Shown in pieces: positions 28,441-42,193 of a DNA stretch of 64,000 nt. How positions within the stretch are numbered: position 1 is the stretch's first letter; each line of letters starts with the position of its first letter. The notes under the pieces are model-generated. The model was not told the origin of the DNA, ran no database searches, and saw only the letters and a list, made by a program, of their open reading frames with translations. The DNA is from Muscardinus avellanarius (Eukaryota; Chordata; Mammalia; Rodentia; Gliridae): assembly GCA_963383645.1 (NCBI GenBank), contig OY726571.1:21317599-21381598 (forward strand), given 5' to 3'. The position numbers and the translations under genes are program-made.

Positions 28441-29418
28441 TAAATGGCATATGCATTTGAATAAAGAATGAGCACCAGAAATAGTAATAAGTACTGTATT
28501 ATAACAATGAAGTTTGTATAACTCTTCCCACTTTAAAGGAATAGGTCTAATATAAATTTTCATTATTAAAGACAAATTAAGTTTAAGAACTTACATAAAA
28601 AATAGTGCAGGTAACTTCCCCATTTCCTTGAGCTTTTCAACAAGAAGTGGAAACGACTTTAACATGTTTACTGGAGGAGCATCTGAACAGGGGCTAAGAT
28701 TTTTCAGTACCTTCCTGGCCTGCAGCAGCGAATAGAAAACATTTGCATCAACTTCTGTATGGTAAAGACAGGAATTGCTACTATTGGCTAAGATATTTTC
28801 ATAGTTGTCCTAGTTAAGTTTATGTGGTTCTTTAAATTATTACTATCAAAATATAAAACTATGCTAAGAATCACCAAAGAAACATACAAATCAATACACT
28901 AGAAAACAAAAATTTGGCATAAACATATATGTGTGTGTATTTGTGTGTGTATGTTTATGTATATATATAAACACATTATATATAATTACATATAAACATA
29001 TAATTTAACATGTAATTTTATAAGAAAACACAAATCTGTCAGGATTTTTCAGTAATTGATTATTCAGTAATTGGGTCATTATGGTGGATGGGGGAGTGGG
29101 AAAGCAGTTCTTTCCACGTCATAGAGGAAAATCACTCCCATATGCATTTTGAAGACTATTTTAATAATAGAACAACTAAATGAAAGTTTAAGTTAATTAT
29201 GTTTCTGAATAGGAAAGCAAATTAAAGTATGGTGGAGGAAAAATCACACAAGAAAAGCCCAATATATATCATTTCTAAAAAAATCAGAAACATCAATCTG
29301 TGATAAACAAACTAAAAATATAAAAACCATCAACTTACGTACAACAGATATATGTATACTTAAAACATACATATACATACATACATATATATACATACAT
29401 ATATACATGTGATTATAT

Positions 29419-29470
<52 letters not shown>

Positions 29471-30700
29471 TCCAGGCTAGGATTTTAATGCCTAAATAGT
29501 TCCTACAATTTGGAATAAAAATTGCATAAGAAAAAAAATCTCAGACTAAAATAAAGAAGAAAAGTAAAAATTATTTTCAGTTACTATGAGTTCAGCACCT
29601 GCTACCAAGGCAACAAGAATATGTAAGGATGCTGATGGCTCTGTTCTTATCTTTTATTATAACCAAGAGGATCCAGTAGCCTCTAATTCATGTTTTAAGA
29701 AACAAAGAATAAAAAAGCCAAATTCTTCTCTTTTTATTCTATCTCAGAAGAGTAGACTTCATGTTCAACTTAAAATTCTAAAATGAAAACTGAAAACTAA
29801 GAAAAAAGAGAAAATAGAATTAATTAAATGATACAACTAAGAAAATAAGACAAATAAGAAAATAAGCCAGGAATGTGTGAAATTTACCTTCTCTACTTTG
29901 CCATTTTTTATCCAATTTGTTAATTCTTCCTTTAAGCTCTCTTCATATTTTCTAGCATCCAACTTCTTAATAACTAATTTATTTTTAAAATGAATAAAGT
30001 TTTCTGGACACAGTTTCTGGAAAACAAATACCACCAAGTTATTTGAAATCATGCCAAGAAAAATGAAACAGATTTCTCAATTATCTATCTTTTTAGCAGC
30101 ATGAGGAGCTCTTGAAGGTAGAAATAAATGAACTTCTCTTTAACTCCCCCACTGCTTCTAATACATAAAACTACTCGGATGCACGAACCCTTCAAAGAAA
30201 AGATGCAGAGCAACAAAGTCAGAGATGACAACGAACAACCATTAGGAAAGAAAGAAAGGAAGGGAGGAAAAAGGAAAAGGAAACAAGTATGGTAGAAGAA
30301 AACAGAGGATTAAAATCCAAGTGGAAACTGAAATATTATGGGACCACCAAAGCCAAAAGAAGGATTTACAGGAACTAAGATAAAATACCACTCAAACTCC
30401 ATTAAAATAAAACACAAAATATAAGTCAGAAGAATGTAGGAGAAGGGGCATTTTGAGAAAGGTCCACTAGTTATTTTATTTTTTGCGGTACCAGGGATGG
30501 AACCCAGGGGTGTTCTACCTCAGAGCTACACCCAAGCCCTATTTTTTAATTTTTTACCTTGAAAGAAGATCTCACTAAATTGTAGAAAGCCTTACTAAGT
30601 AGCTGAACTGAACTGTCCATGAACCTTGATCCTCCTGTCTCAGGCTCCCAAGTACTGGAATTACAACCATGCCCAGGTTCCACTAGTTATTTTATTTATT

Positions 30701-30751
<51 letters not shown>

Positions 30752-33700
30752 TTTTTGGTGGTACTGGGGTTTCTGGAAGCCCTTCTACCTCCGGGCTACA
30801 CTCCCAGACCTATTTTTTACATTTTCATTTTGGAAACAGGGTCTCCTAAGCCAGCGCGCGGCTGGCTTTGAACCCGCATGATCCTCCTGTCTCTGCCTCC
30901 CAAGCGCGGGGATTACAAGCGTGCGCCACCACACCCGGCTCCACTAGTTATTTTAAAAGATCAAATACGAGTGGTAAGAAAACGTAAGTTTGTCCTTCTG
31001 ACAGCAATATCACCATCTTCTATCATAGCATTAATTTCCTTATTACCTGGGCCTGGGGCCAGCTTTCCCAGACTTGAAGCATAGTGTCATAGAGCTGTAT
31101 GCTTTCTCGAGGTGAAAGGGCAAGGTCAGAAGGAAATCCGTACCTTTCAATCTGTATTTAAAATAAAATTGAAATTATTAATATTCTTTTTAATTTAGCT
31201 CTTGTCTAATTCTTTGCCTCATAGCTACCATTAGGAACCCAAAGACATTGAAAAGATTTAAACTAAAATGTTCAATTTTTGATAAATACTAAATTCTAAT
31301 AAAATACTATTCGAGAGTGTTCCTTAATCACTAAAGTAGAAAAAAATAGTTCACCAAAAAATATTTATTTCCTAAGACCTTTCAAATAGGCTAATTTTCC
31401 ATGGTGTTTTTTTTTTTTTTTTTTTTTTTTTTTGCTATAGCAGCCTATTGAATGAACTATTATAGTACTCCCCATAAAAAGAAAGGAGTAATTTTATGTG
31501 TTCTGTGAAATAGGAATCTTTGAAATGTCTTGTTACAAATGTTAAATCTCAAAGAATCAACTATTACATGCAGATTTCTCCTTAGCAGCATGACAAGCTC
31601 TTGAAGGTAGAGACAGATGAGCGTCTTTAACTCCCCCACAGCTTCTAAACATTAAAACTATTAATAATTTGACAATAGGCCACTCATGTTAGAGCCATTA
31701 GAAGACCTTAAAATTCAGGTTTGGACATGCTGGGTTAAAGAAACTGCCCTAAACACAACACAGCTAAAAAAGGAAATGGAGATGATACTTGATAGAGTGG
31801 AAAGTGCAGAAGAGCTTGAGTCAGAAGACCTAGCTCTAATTCTACTTTGGAATGCTAGCTCCTTAGCCTTAAGGTAGAGTGGAAATACTTCTACCTCCAC
31901 TTACAGACTGCGATTAAAAATTAATATATATAATCATTTTTCCTTAAACTTTTTAAATTACGGGATACAAAAAATTGCATGAACTAATCACTTAATATCT
32001 ATAAATTTGAGCATCTAAATTGGCTAAATAGTAAAAACTGAATTATGCCCAAATCCTAAATAAACATTATTTTTGGAATGTTAGCAACTTGTTCTCTTAT
32101 TATTATTTGAGAGTGGTTACTTATACCATTTAACTAAAGTAAAGCATAAAATAAATCCAAGAATTACAACAAGTTTAAAACTATAGATCTTCTATTTTTG
32201 ATTACTAAAATACTCATTATTTCATAAGTCTCAGCCTTTTATAGAAAGTTAAGTTTCCAAAGTGGAGAATAATTCATTAATTCTGCCTCAGCCATCAATT
32301 TGTTGTAAGATTTAAATTAGACTTATTTTTAATTCTCACAACAAACTGATAGTACAGGTAGAAATATATGTATATATAATATGTATTATATATGTGCATA
32401 TAAAAAACATACTTATGCAAAATTACCGGCACATGATTGGTACTTCCACAATCATTGTGACTATAATTATCTTATAATTATCAGCTTATATGTCTTAACA
32501 TTTTTAATCAACAATTCTAAGGCTGAAAGCTGAGTATTCAATTTAGTCATTCTCCATTACGCAGTAAGGAATGAAACACCCAGCCTAGGTAGACAATGAA
32601 GAGAAATATAAGGTCACACATTTGTACCATCTTTTATTTATAAACACAATAGTGTTATCCCATGATGCTATTTGGCAAGCCACTTTGTCCCTTGTGCCAT
32701 GGGTAATGGTAAGCATTGATCCACACTGACTGGCAAGAGACAACAGTTCTTTCAAGGACTTCCTGGGGCTGACAGCTCTCCAGAAGTCAGCAGCTGCCTC
32801 TGTGTGGCACGATAACTGGTGGCAAAGGCCGGGCAACACTGCCCTTAGCCAGACACAAGCCTTATATGGATTGAGGGCAATCCCTCACTGTGCTTGGATA
32901 AAAGCCCAGTCACTTGTCTTGCCCCATCCTTTCTTTTCTGAAATCATTTTCCTGATACAGCTGTAGAGGAAAGAACCAAGGTAAATGGTTCCACCCTTCA
33001 TGTGGCCACATTTATTATGTTTTTTTTTCTTGCCACACAGTTCTTTCATATTAATCTGAAGTATGCTACACAGTTTAGGAACTGCTTACTCGTTTGGAAA
33101 GTCTACTTATTTTTTTAAGCATTGATGCTTTTTCTATACACATGCTATACATACAGCATGGATATATAATAGTGCCCATAAGAATGTGTGTTTAATAATA
33201 CCCGAGCTTCTTTATTTATTTACTCTGCATTTTCCCTACAGGAGTTTTGAAGTTTTAAGAAAACACAACAGTGTGACCTTTGCAAAAGTCATATGGGGTC
33301 ACAGCACGCTGTAGCAGTTTGCTTGCTTTCCAGTTACTCCATTAATAGCTACTGAGAATAGAGGGAAAACACTTGGACCAAAATGGCAATTTCAGCAAAT
33401 ACTCCAAGCCACTTGCTGCTGCTTAAGGATAATATGCCTTAAATCACCTTCTACAAAATAATTTTGTAAAGCACTGTGCTATTCTAAAATCCCAGATAAT
33501 GATGAAAATCTCAGATAATATCTGGATACCAGAAAAGAAGGATAGAAATAAGGAAGAGAATGAGGAAGGAAGAGAAGGAGTGAGGAAGAATGGGAGGAAG
33601 AAATAAAGAAAAGAGAAAGAGAGGGAGGGAAGGAGGGCCTGTTATTACTTCTGTCTGGGTTATCATCTATATTCTAGGTTTGGAGTGTGAGTTACTTCAG

Positions 33701-36700
33701 AGAAATTTTGTCTATATGTTAGTCTCGTTTAGAATACTAGTTGGGTCACGGACACAAAGAAAAAAAGCTTCCTTCGTAACATCCTATTAGAAAATTACCA
33801 TCACTCAGCTGCATTTGCTTGCTTTTGGAAAACATTTTTCATAGCCTAAAAGTTATAAAGTGACTCTCATTCACTCATGTATTGTTTGGCAGAACCTTCA
33901 GAAGAGAGTTGTGGAGTCAATCTACGTAGGGTCACATCCTGACCCCCTCCTTTACCTAGTGGTTCAACATTGAGTTGGTTGGTTAAGTTCTCTATGCTGC
34001 CTCTTCCTCATTTGTCAAATAAGGCAATAATAAAATATCTATCACACAATTGTTGTTGATGCTTAAAAGAGGTGAAATATCTAAAATTTTAAGGATAGAA
34101 AGCTTGTGCTCAAGTTTGCTTGCCTTTCTTTATTTAGCATAGATTTATCAACTACCTTTCATACACATAGCAGTTTGTTAGAAATTCTATGGACATAATG
34201 TTTGTCTTCTAGAAGTTATTATACAAGCATAAATAATGCATGAACATAAACAACTTTGTGTGAGCTAAGGTTAGTTGGTGTCATATTAGAAACACAAACA
34301 AAAAAAGTATTAAAAAAAAGTATGAGAGACAATTACATCAAGCTAAAGGAATCACAGAGGAATTCTAAAAACGTATCACGTTGGAAGATCCATGAAAAAT
34401 AAACAAGATCTGGACAGCTGGCATGTGGCACCTAGGGTGGTGACATATCCTAGGAACAATATTGACCATGGGCACTTCCAGATAAGATTCATCCTATTAG
34501 TGAGTGGAACTGGGACAAGGTCATAGAGAGTTTGATTGGCAAGCTACACAGCGATTCCTTTAGCCCATTCCACAGGGAAGTCATTAAAGTCTTGGAAAGA
34601 TCAGAATTATGTACAAGGAGGCTTAATGTGATAGCAGAATGTAGGATACAGTTAACTTTTCAAGTTTCAGGAAGAAGACAAACTAGTGACAAATTATCAC
34701 TTTAACAAGCAATAGGAGTTTAAGTGGACCATTCATGGGATAGGATGAGAAAGGAAAAGAAATATGCATGAAAAACTTGAGAAATCATTTCCCACTCACA
34801 CTCCAATATACCAGCTGAAATCCTTTTAAGGTCTTGGTAGCTCATTGGTTCACTACCAAAAATCATGTGATTCTTATGTTAGCAAGAACTGTCTTTTCCT
34901 TGGTAGACTTAGCTCATAGTGTTCAGATTCTCATAAGTACCATGGGATGTCCACACAGAGTCATAGCTGCACTGAGAGAAAAGTTGGTATCAGGCAGGAG
35001 ACAGATAGACATGGATACTAGGAAGGAAAATAGACAAAAATAATGTCCAAGAGTAAATATAATTAACAACAAAAATTTCAGGTTACAAATTATAGTTGTT
35101 TTTTAATACTTGTGCATCCAGATACCACCGAGGAACCAATGGAACTAGAAAGAAGAACATTCTTGTTATTCTTAAAGTCAAGGTTGAAAAGTAGTCTTTA
35201 ATTTTGGTAAATATCAATTAGATAATTTTTCAATTATATACAAATAATTTATATTACTCATCACCAATATGGCAAAAGTATTACTTACATGATCTGTGGT
35301 TAGTGCAGCACATGGATGAAAATGATCAAAATTAATGTCATCATTTTTTACTGAACATAGATACTTCTCTAAATCATTGTATCTCTCTCCATAGAGCACT
35401 AAAAGTGAAGAGCAAGACTTTTCAAATTAATGGAAATGTGATGACTTGAAGACTTTTAAAGTCAAAGGTAAAAACTGTATGATTATATCAAACGTACCAA
35501 GTCTGACTTTATATGATTGTTTTATTCGCAAATAATCTTTGGGAGAATTGGCACGATGGCCAACATTTTTGGGGGAAGCAATTCTTCTTTCCATTGTACT
35601 GTCTTCTTGTTTCCAGTACAGTTTTACTGATTGCAGCCACCTTAAAAATAAATTATATATTAGTTAAGCATAAAATGGGAGCACTTTCCATGAAATTAAC
35701 TGGTTTAAGTGAAGAAAATTGCATAGGCCTTAAAAACTGTACTGAAGGAATCACCTCTAGTGACAAAATACCTGAGAATGAATCCTCCTATCAATACCCA
35801 TAACTCCTGGTTGAATCACTTAACTTTTCTACATCTAATTTTATGCATTTTAAAATAGTAGTAGTGCCGGGCGTGGTGGCGCACGCTTGTAATCCCAGCA
35901 TTCAGGAGGCAGAGACCAGAGGATCGCAGTTTGCAGACAGCCTCAGCTACTTAGGCCCTCTGCAACTCAGTGAGACCCGGTTTCAAAATAAAAAATTAAA
36001 AATATAGGGCAGGAGGTGTAGCTCGGAGGTCGAATGCCCCTGGGTTCCATCTCCAGACCCGCAAAAAATAAATTAATTAATTAATAAAATAAAATAGAAT
36101 AAAATAGTAGTAGTAGTAGTAATATAGTACTATTATCTAATAATAAAGATGATGAAAATATTAGTAAATCACAAGTTTCTGGTATTCAAAGTTAATTAAT
36201 ATATGCAAAGTGCTTATAGAGCAGCACCTGGAAATAGGAATCACTATCTCATAATTGTTATTAGTAGGCAAAAATTGAGTCCAAATGATCTGCAGCTTTC
36301 AACTAATAAAACTTTGTTATTATTCTAAAATTTTGCATAACATAGGCAAATAGATCCCAAGGTCCATGGCTATGTCTCATTGTATCATTTTGAGTTTTGT
36401 GGTAAAGGACAAAAATAAAGAAATATATCTCTATCATTTCTTATTAACATTTATTTTTGTAATTATGAGGGTAAATTTCCTACTCGTTTGCAAATCTGCC
36501 CAGGAGTCCTTATTTTTTTGTTGTTGTTTTTATTAGAGTAAAGTGTCTTGCTATTACGGACATTGTCCTGAAGATCCAGAGATAAGCTTACTAGTAGCGA
36601 TAAACTACTAGTTAGGAAGTTGTGAAATTTATCATAACCTATACAGAAAGTCTATAATTTAAATTTTTGAAATAGGTAAGCATCATTCTGTCCAAACTGG

Positions 36701-39225
36701 AACCCAATCCTTACTCAGTGAGATGCTCAGGGTTACTTATGGTCGCTGAAAGAGCCAGAAAGGGACATCGGATCATGACAAGGATATGCTCCCAGACCTC
36801 TGCTCCGATTTCTCCACCAAGACAATGGATCTATTAAGGAAAATATTTTTTCAATTGAAAATTGATTTAAAAATCAACCAATGATAATTTTTAAAAATTA
36901 ATTCTTGAAATCATCTGCATATTTTCCAGTTATCTTTGATTGACCATGCCAAGTTTAGCTAAACATTTGGAAAATCCATGCAACAGCAAATCATGTCCCC
37001 TGAACTTTCCTCAGTCTTCATAACCAACCCACCAACAATTCTTCTTTATTTTACTTTCAAAGCTTTCTTTCAAACTTAGGCATTTCTCTCCATACCAACT
37101 GTGAACCGAGTCACCACCCCATCTTAGCTGCATTACTCCTGTATCCTCCTGAGCACTGTCATAGCTTCCCTTCTTGTCTCTTACAGTTGCCACATCACAG
37201 CCAAAATGATATATTTGAAAGATAAACTAGATCTGAACAGGCCCCTATAAATTCCCTTTATAAAGCCTTTCCATTACCCGTGGAACAAAATATAAACTTC
37301 TTAATAGGGTATATAATGCCTGGCATAACTAGGCTATTGTTACCTCTCTTCCTTCATCTCTGCTACCTGTATTCCTTCATCTTTGCTTTGACCCATGCAT
37401 ATTGGCCTTTTGTTTGTTCCTTGAGCTCATCCATCCTACCCAAGACCTTTCACATTGTTCTCATTGCTTAAAATACTCTTACTGACCAAATTTTAAAACA
37501 ACAAATACTCTTACTTCCTCTCATTCAACCTATAGAGTTCAGCATAATGTCCCTTCTTAAAAAGACTTTTCTGACCACCCACTCCAAAGTCATCCTCCTA
37601 CTACCACCTTGCCATTGTTGTAGTCCTGATAACTCCTCTCTTCAAACTAGGTACCAATGTGGGCATTCAGTACTTACTTGTTTAATTTCCCTTTTTCAAT
37701 TAAGTTGTAGCCTTAGACCTGCCTATTCCTAGCATTGACTCAATGCATGGAACAAAAGAGGTACTCCTTGAGTATTTACTGAATAAATGGTGGATAACCT
37801 TTTTTTGGTGCTGGGGAATTGAACCCAAGGACATTCTATCTCTAAGCTACACCCCTAGCCCCCTTGCTTTTTTTTTTTTTAAACAAAAGCAGGATCTCTC
37901 ATAAGTTTGCTAAGGTTCTCACTAAGTTGCTGAGGCTGGCTTCAAATCTACAATCCTTCTGTTTTAGTCTCCCAAGTATTGGGATTACAGGAATGTACTA
38001 CCATGCCCAGCTAAATAGATGTATTTTGACTGAATAAAGCAAATTAAACTAGATACAGGAAAGACTGTCAACTATACTATTAATTAAAAAGGATTAATTA
38101 TGCATCTGCCAATCAACTGAAAAAGGCTTATGCATACACAATTAAATATGCAGATCTGGTATGTATATTTAATATATATTTAGATATGTATGTGTGCATA
38201 TGTATATATTTAAAGATATTAATATACACTTACAGAAAGACATATATACATATATTTTTTCACTGCCCATTTTTCTTTGTCCTGGTCAGATGCCATACCA
38301 TTCTGCCTAATATTAACCTTATACCTGTACCAGACAGCATTTTTTCCAGACTCAGCCAGATTAGATGTTAGGCTTCAAAGCCTTTTCATTTTGCCATTAT
38401 ATAAAATTGGGAAAATGAGACATCAATGTTATAGTACTTCAAAGTTTTGAGATTAGGTTCCAATTTAAGGTTCTAAGGTGCATAGACAATTTTTTTCAAA
38501 GCCCTCAGGATGGAATTTATACAGATTATCCCAAAGTAAGTACAATAAATCAGTATCACATAAATTAAAAACACAGCCTTTTGGTAATTCCAAGTTTATA
38601 AAAAGGAAAAGGTAAGTTCTAGATGAGTTTATCTTTTTCACCCTTTCAAATGAAAATTACTTGGAGCAAAATAATATATCTTTTTATAATGTTTTGATCT
38701 GTTTGAATAATATCTAATGATGCTGCTATGATATAAATTTGTTAAATCCCTTCCACTCAATCATATAAATTGCATTGTTTCCTTCCTGCTCTCTCTGACT
38801 TCTAAGTACTACCTCAAAAGATCTTCCATGTTCTCTGGTTCCACAGAATTTGGCCCACAGAGAGCCAAGGCAGCAGATCAGAGGAGAATGATGTTGAGAT
38901 CATTGTTCCATTGGCTCCCTTTGTCCAAGGTCACCTTGAGCCTGCTACATCCCTCAACCAATGGGACCAACTCAATCAAAATTTGCTTTTAAGTGTGAGT
39001 GAATACTTCCCAACCTTTTCCCTACAAATCCAGGTGTAAGCTGAGCACACTTGTAATCCCCGTGCTTGGGAGGCAGAAACAGGAGGATCGCACAGGTTCG
39101 AAGCCAGACACTCTGGCTTAAGAGACCCTGTTTTCAAATAAGAAATATAAAATAGGTCTAGGAATGTATCCTGGAGGGAGACGGGTTTCCAGGAACCCCA
39201 GTACCACAAATAAATAAATAAATAA

Positions 39226-39256
<31 letters not shown>

Positions 39257-41813
39257 ATAGATAGGTAAGCTACAACCTCTGGGTTACTGCACCAACCATT
39301 ATGGATTCCCACACTCACACCTTGGACAAATATCCTTCTTGAATTGTGTTTGGAGTGTGTCTTTTTTTTCTATTGGTTGATAAAAATAATTTAGTTCCTT
39401 GACATTATTGGTAGAGCCCAACATTCTATGCTTTAGAGATCAAAGATTGAGTTTTGAAATCTGCATCCAGGTTAATTTATGCTTCGATGGTTTAATTCTA
39501 TGCCATTCCTTTGGTACCACAGCCTCCAATGACAGGTTTCTCTTACATGCAGCTCTCTGGAAGGTGCACCAATATACCCTACTGAGGAAAAGGAGCCAAA
39601 GGAGTAATTGAGACTTACTGGGGAAAATGTTTGGAAGAAAGTGCTCTTCCAATCTGAACTCAATCCAAAGAGACAGAGGGCATGAAACACCACAAATCCT
39701 CACTATAGTACTTATGTACACTGGGAAGTCAGCCCAGAGAAATAATACCACACCTACCTCATCAAATATAACATATCTGATCCTTTTTACCCAATTTTGG
39801 CGATGAGGAGATAGCAGCAGAATTTCAAAGCAGGCAGGTACTGTAACAAGCACCTAAAAATAGTAAGATTTTTATAAGCTTTGGGGCAGCTCTTATATAC
39901 AGGCATAGTTAAAACATTATATAAGATAGGCTTAGGAGTCCTAGATGTACATAATAAAATTTGGGATAGAACATTACTTCTGAGAATTAGTTTCAATGAA
40001 GTTGTACTGCATTAGTTTGAACCATATGAAATGTCAACTTTTGTACATCAAAATGTCAAATCAGATGTGAAATTTAAATTCTTGCATGTGAACGTTCATA
40101 GATTAAATACAGAAACTGCTCGTTGTCACAGGCTTTATTCTTTAAAACCGAACCCTGACATAGTCTAGGTTGGAAAATGTTTACTAAGAATCCACAACAA
40201 GGGAAGCAGGACTGAGCAGAGGGAGAGGTTGGGCTACCAAGCACACGGATGGAACCTGTCAACCTGACTTGCAATTTTGGAAGAATATTTCCTGTCCTAA
40301 TTGTTTCACCTCAAACCAAATTAACCCATTGGAGGCAGAACTGGAGATGTCTTTTTTTTACAAAAGTACAGATTCCTTGAAAGGCAATCTGGAAGGCACA
40401 TCTCCATGTCTACTACACAATTTTCTATGATCACATGTTCAATTTCTGTTTAATGGTAATCATTGATCGATAAGTTCAATAAAGAAGAAAATTATCTATG
40501 ACTTAACTAACTCCAGGTATACCCTCCACAGTCTAAAAATCCTAAAATTCTACTGAGTATACTAAAAGGACTCATAGAAACTGTTGTTTCTTTATTTCTA
40601 TAACTTGTAGAGTTCTTTGGATGATTTGAATCCATTTATAAACCACCATAGTGTAATGAACTATAATTGAAATCTGAAATCACAATTCAAATGTCCTTAA
40701 AGAAAGGTGAGTTCTATTTTGTATTTTTGGGAATGTAACAAAGTTGAATTTTTTCCAAAGCTATTTTCTATTTCACAAATGCAAGAAATTTATGTTCAGA
40801 AGCCCTTGTGGAGATGCTGTATTTCTACTCAAAGAGATATATAAGTATTGTTTGATAATTTTACATCAAGTTTATTAATTAATGCTACCTGACAGTTCAG
40901 AGCATCTCGACGATAATCCCTCGTAAAAACACCACACACAACTTCACCAGGTGGCATATTCTTGCTGTAACGACTATAAACAGTTGCTACGACTTGATTA
41001 ACAAGAGCCTGATTGACAAAGAAAAACACCCATCAGTTAAATAATAAAACAAAGATAGGTGAAATCTCAGGGGACAACTCCAACTTTCCTAAAGTGTACC
41101 CTGCTATGAGTGAAGAAAGCTCAATAATCCATTCATTCTACCCCTCTTTCTAAATAGTAAATGTTAAAAGTGCTCTTTTTGAGATAGTTGCCTAAGCATG
41201 AGAACTTCAGTGATAAACTTCAACCTAAAGTAAAATGGAAAACAAAACAAAACAAAAAAAAGACAATACCTAAAAAAATAAGAAATGTTGCCCAAACAGC
41301 AGGAAAAAAATACATGAAGAGCATAATACTTAGATGACCAAGACTGAGAGAGAAACTGTACATCTAACATAAAAGGTAGGTCAAGCCCGGCGTGGTGGCG
41401 CACGCTTGTAATCCCCACGCTTGGGAGGCGGAGACAGGAGGATCGCGCAGGTTCGAAGCCAGCCGCGCTGGCTTAAGAGACCCTGTTTCCAAATAAAAAA
41501 GTATAAAATAGGTCTGGTAGTGTATCCCAGAGGTAGAAGGGCTTCCATGGACCCCAGTACCAACAAAACAAAAACAAAAACAGGAAAAAAAAAAAGGTAG
41601 GTCAAGGGAGGAAGAGCCAAGGTGAACTTCTGTCTCATGTTTAGAAATTTTTCCTAATATCTAAAATTTAAATGTACATGTACATGTAAATAAGTAGAAC
41701 CTTGTTCAGGATCAAGTAGGTACCCTGGCCAGAAAAATCTTCAAACTTCTAACATCTATTTCACCCCTTATGTCCAAAAATTTAGAATTCCATAGAGATT
41801 AAAATATAAATTT

Positions 41814-41844
<31 letters not shown>

Positions 41845-42147
41845 TTGGCTTTGAACCTGGGAGACCTCCTGTCTCCGCCTCCCAAGTGCGGGGATTACAA
41901 GGGTGCACCACCACGCCTGGCCCGTAAATTTTTATAATATAACCATTAAGACATTAGGAAGCAGCTGGATGTGGTGGTACATGCCTGTAATCTCAGTACT
42001 TTGGAGGCTGAGAAAGGAGGATCATAGTTCAAGGACAGTCTGAGCAACATACCCAGACTCTCAGCAACCTAGCAAGACCCTGTTTCAAAATAAAAAATAA
42101 AAAGGGCTAGGGATGTATCTCAGAAGCCCTGAGTTCAATCCCCTGTA

Positions 42148-42193
<46 letters not shown>

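Larger units (their letters stand above)
31660..35288. other. Intron between exons N and O
   Basis: Mostly single-copy-looking DNA. MIR-like traces near 31775-31900 and 33.9 kb, L2-like words near 34.14 kb. Block 32520-32960 is described under findings. Confidence 0.45.

Noticed and set aside
28203..28575. Poly-valine/cysteine, poly-tyrosine/isoleucine and similar open frames at microsatellites
   Set aside because: Translations of CA, TA or TTTA repeats; no gene.
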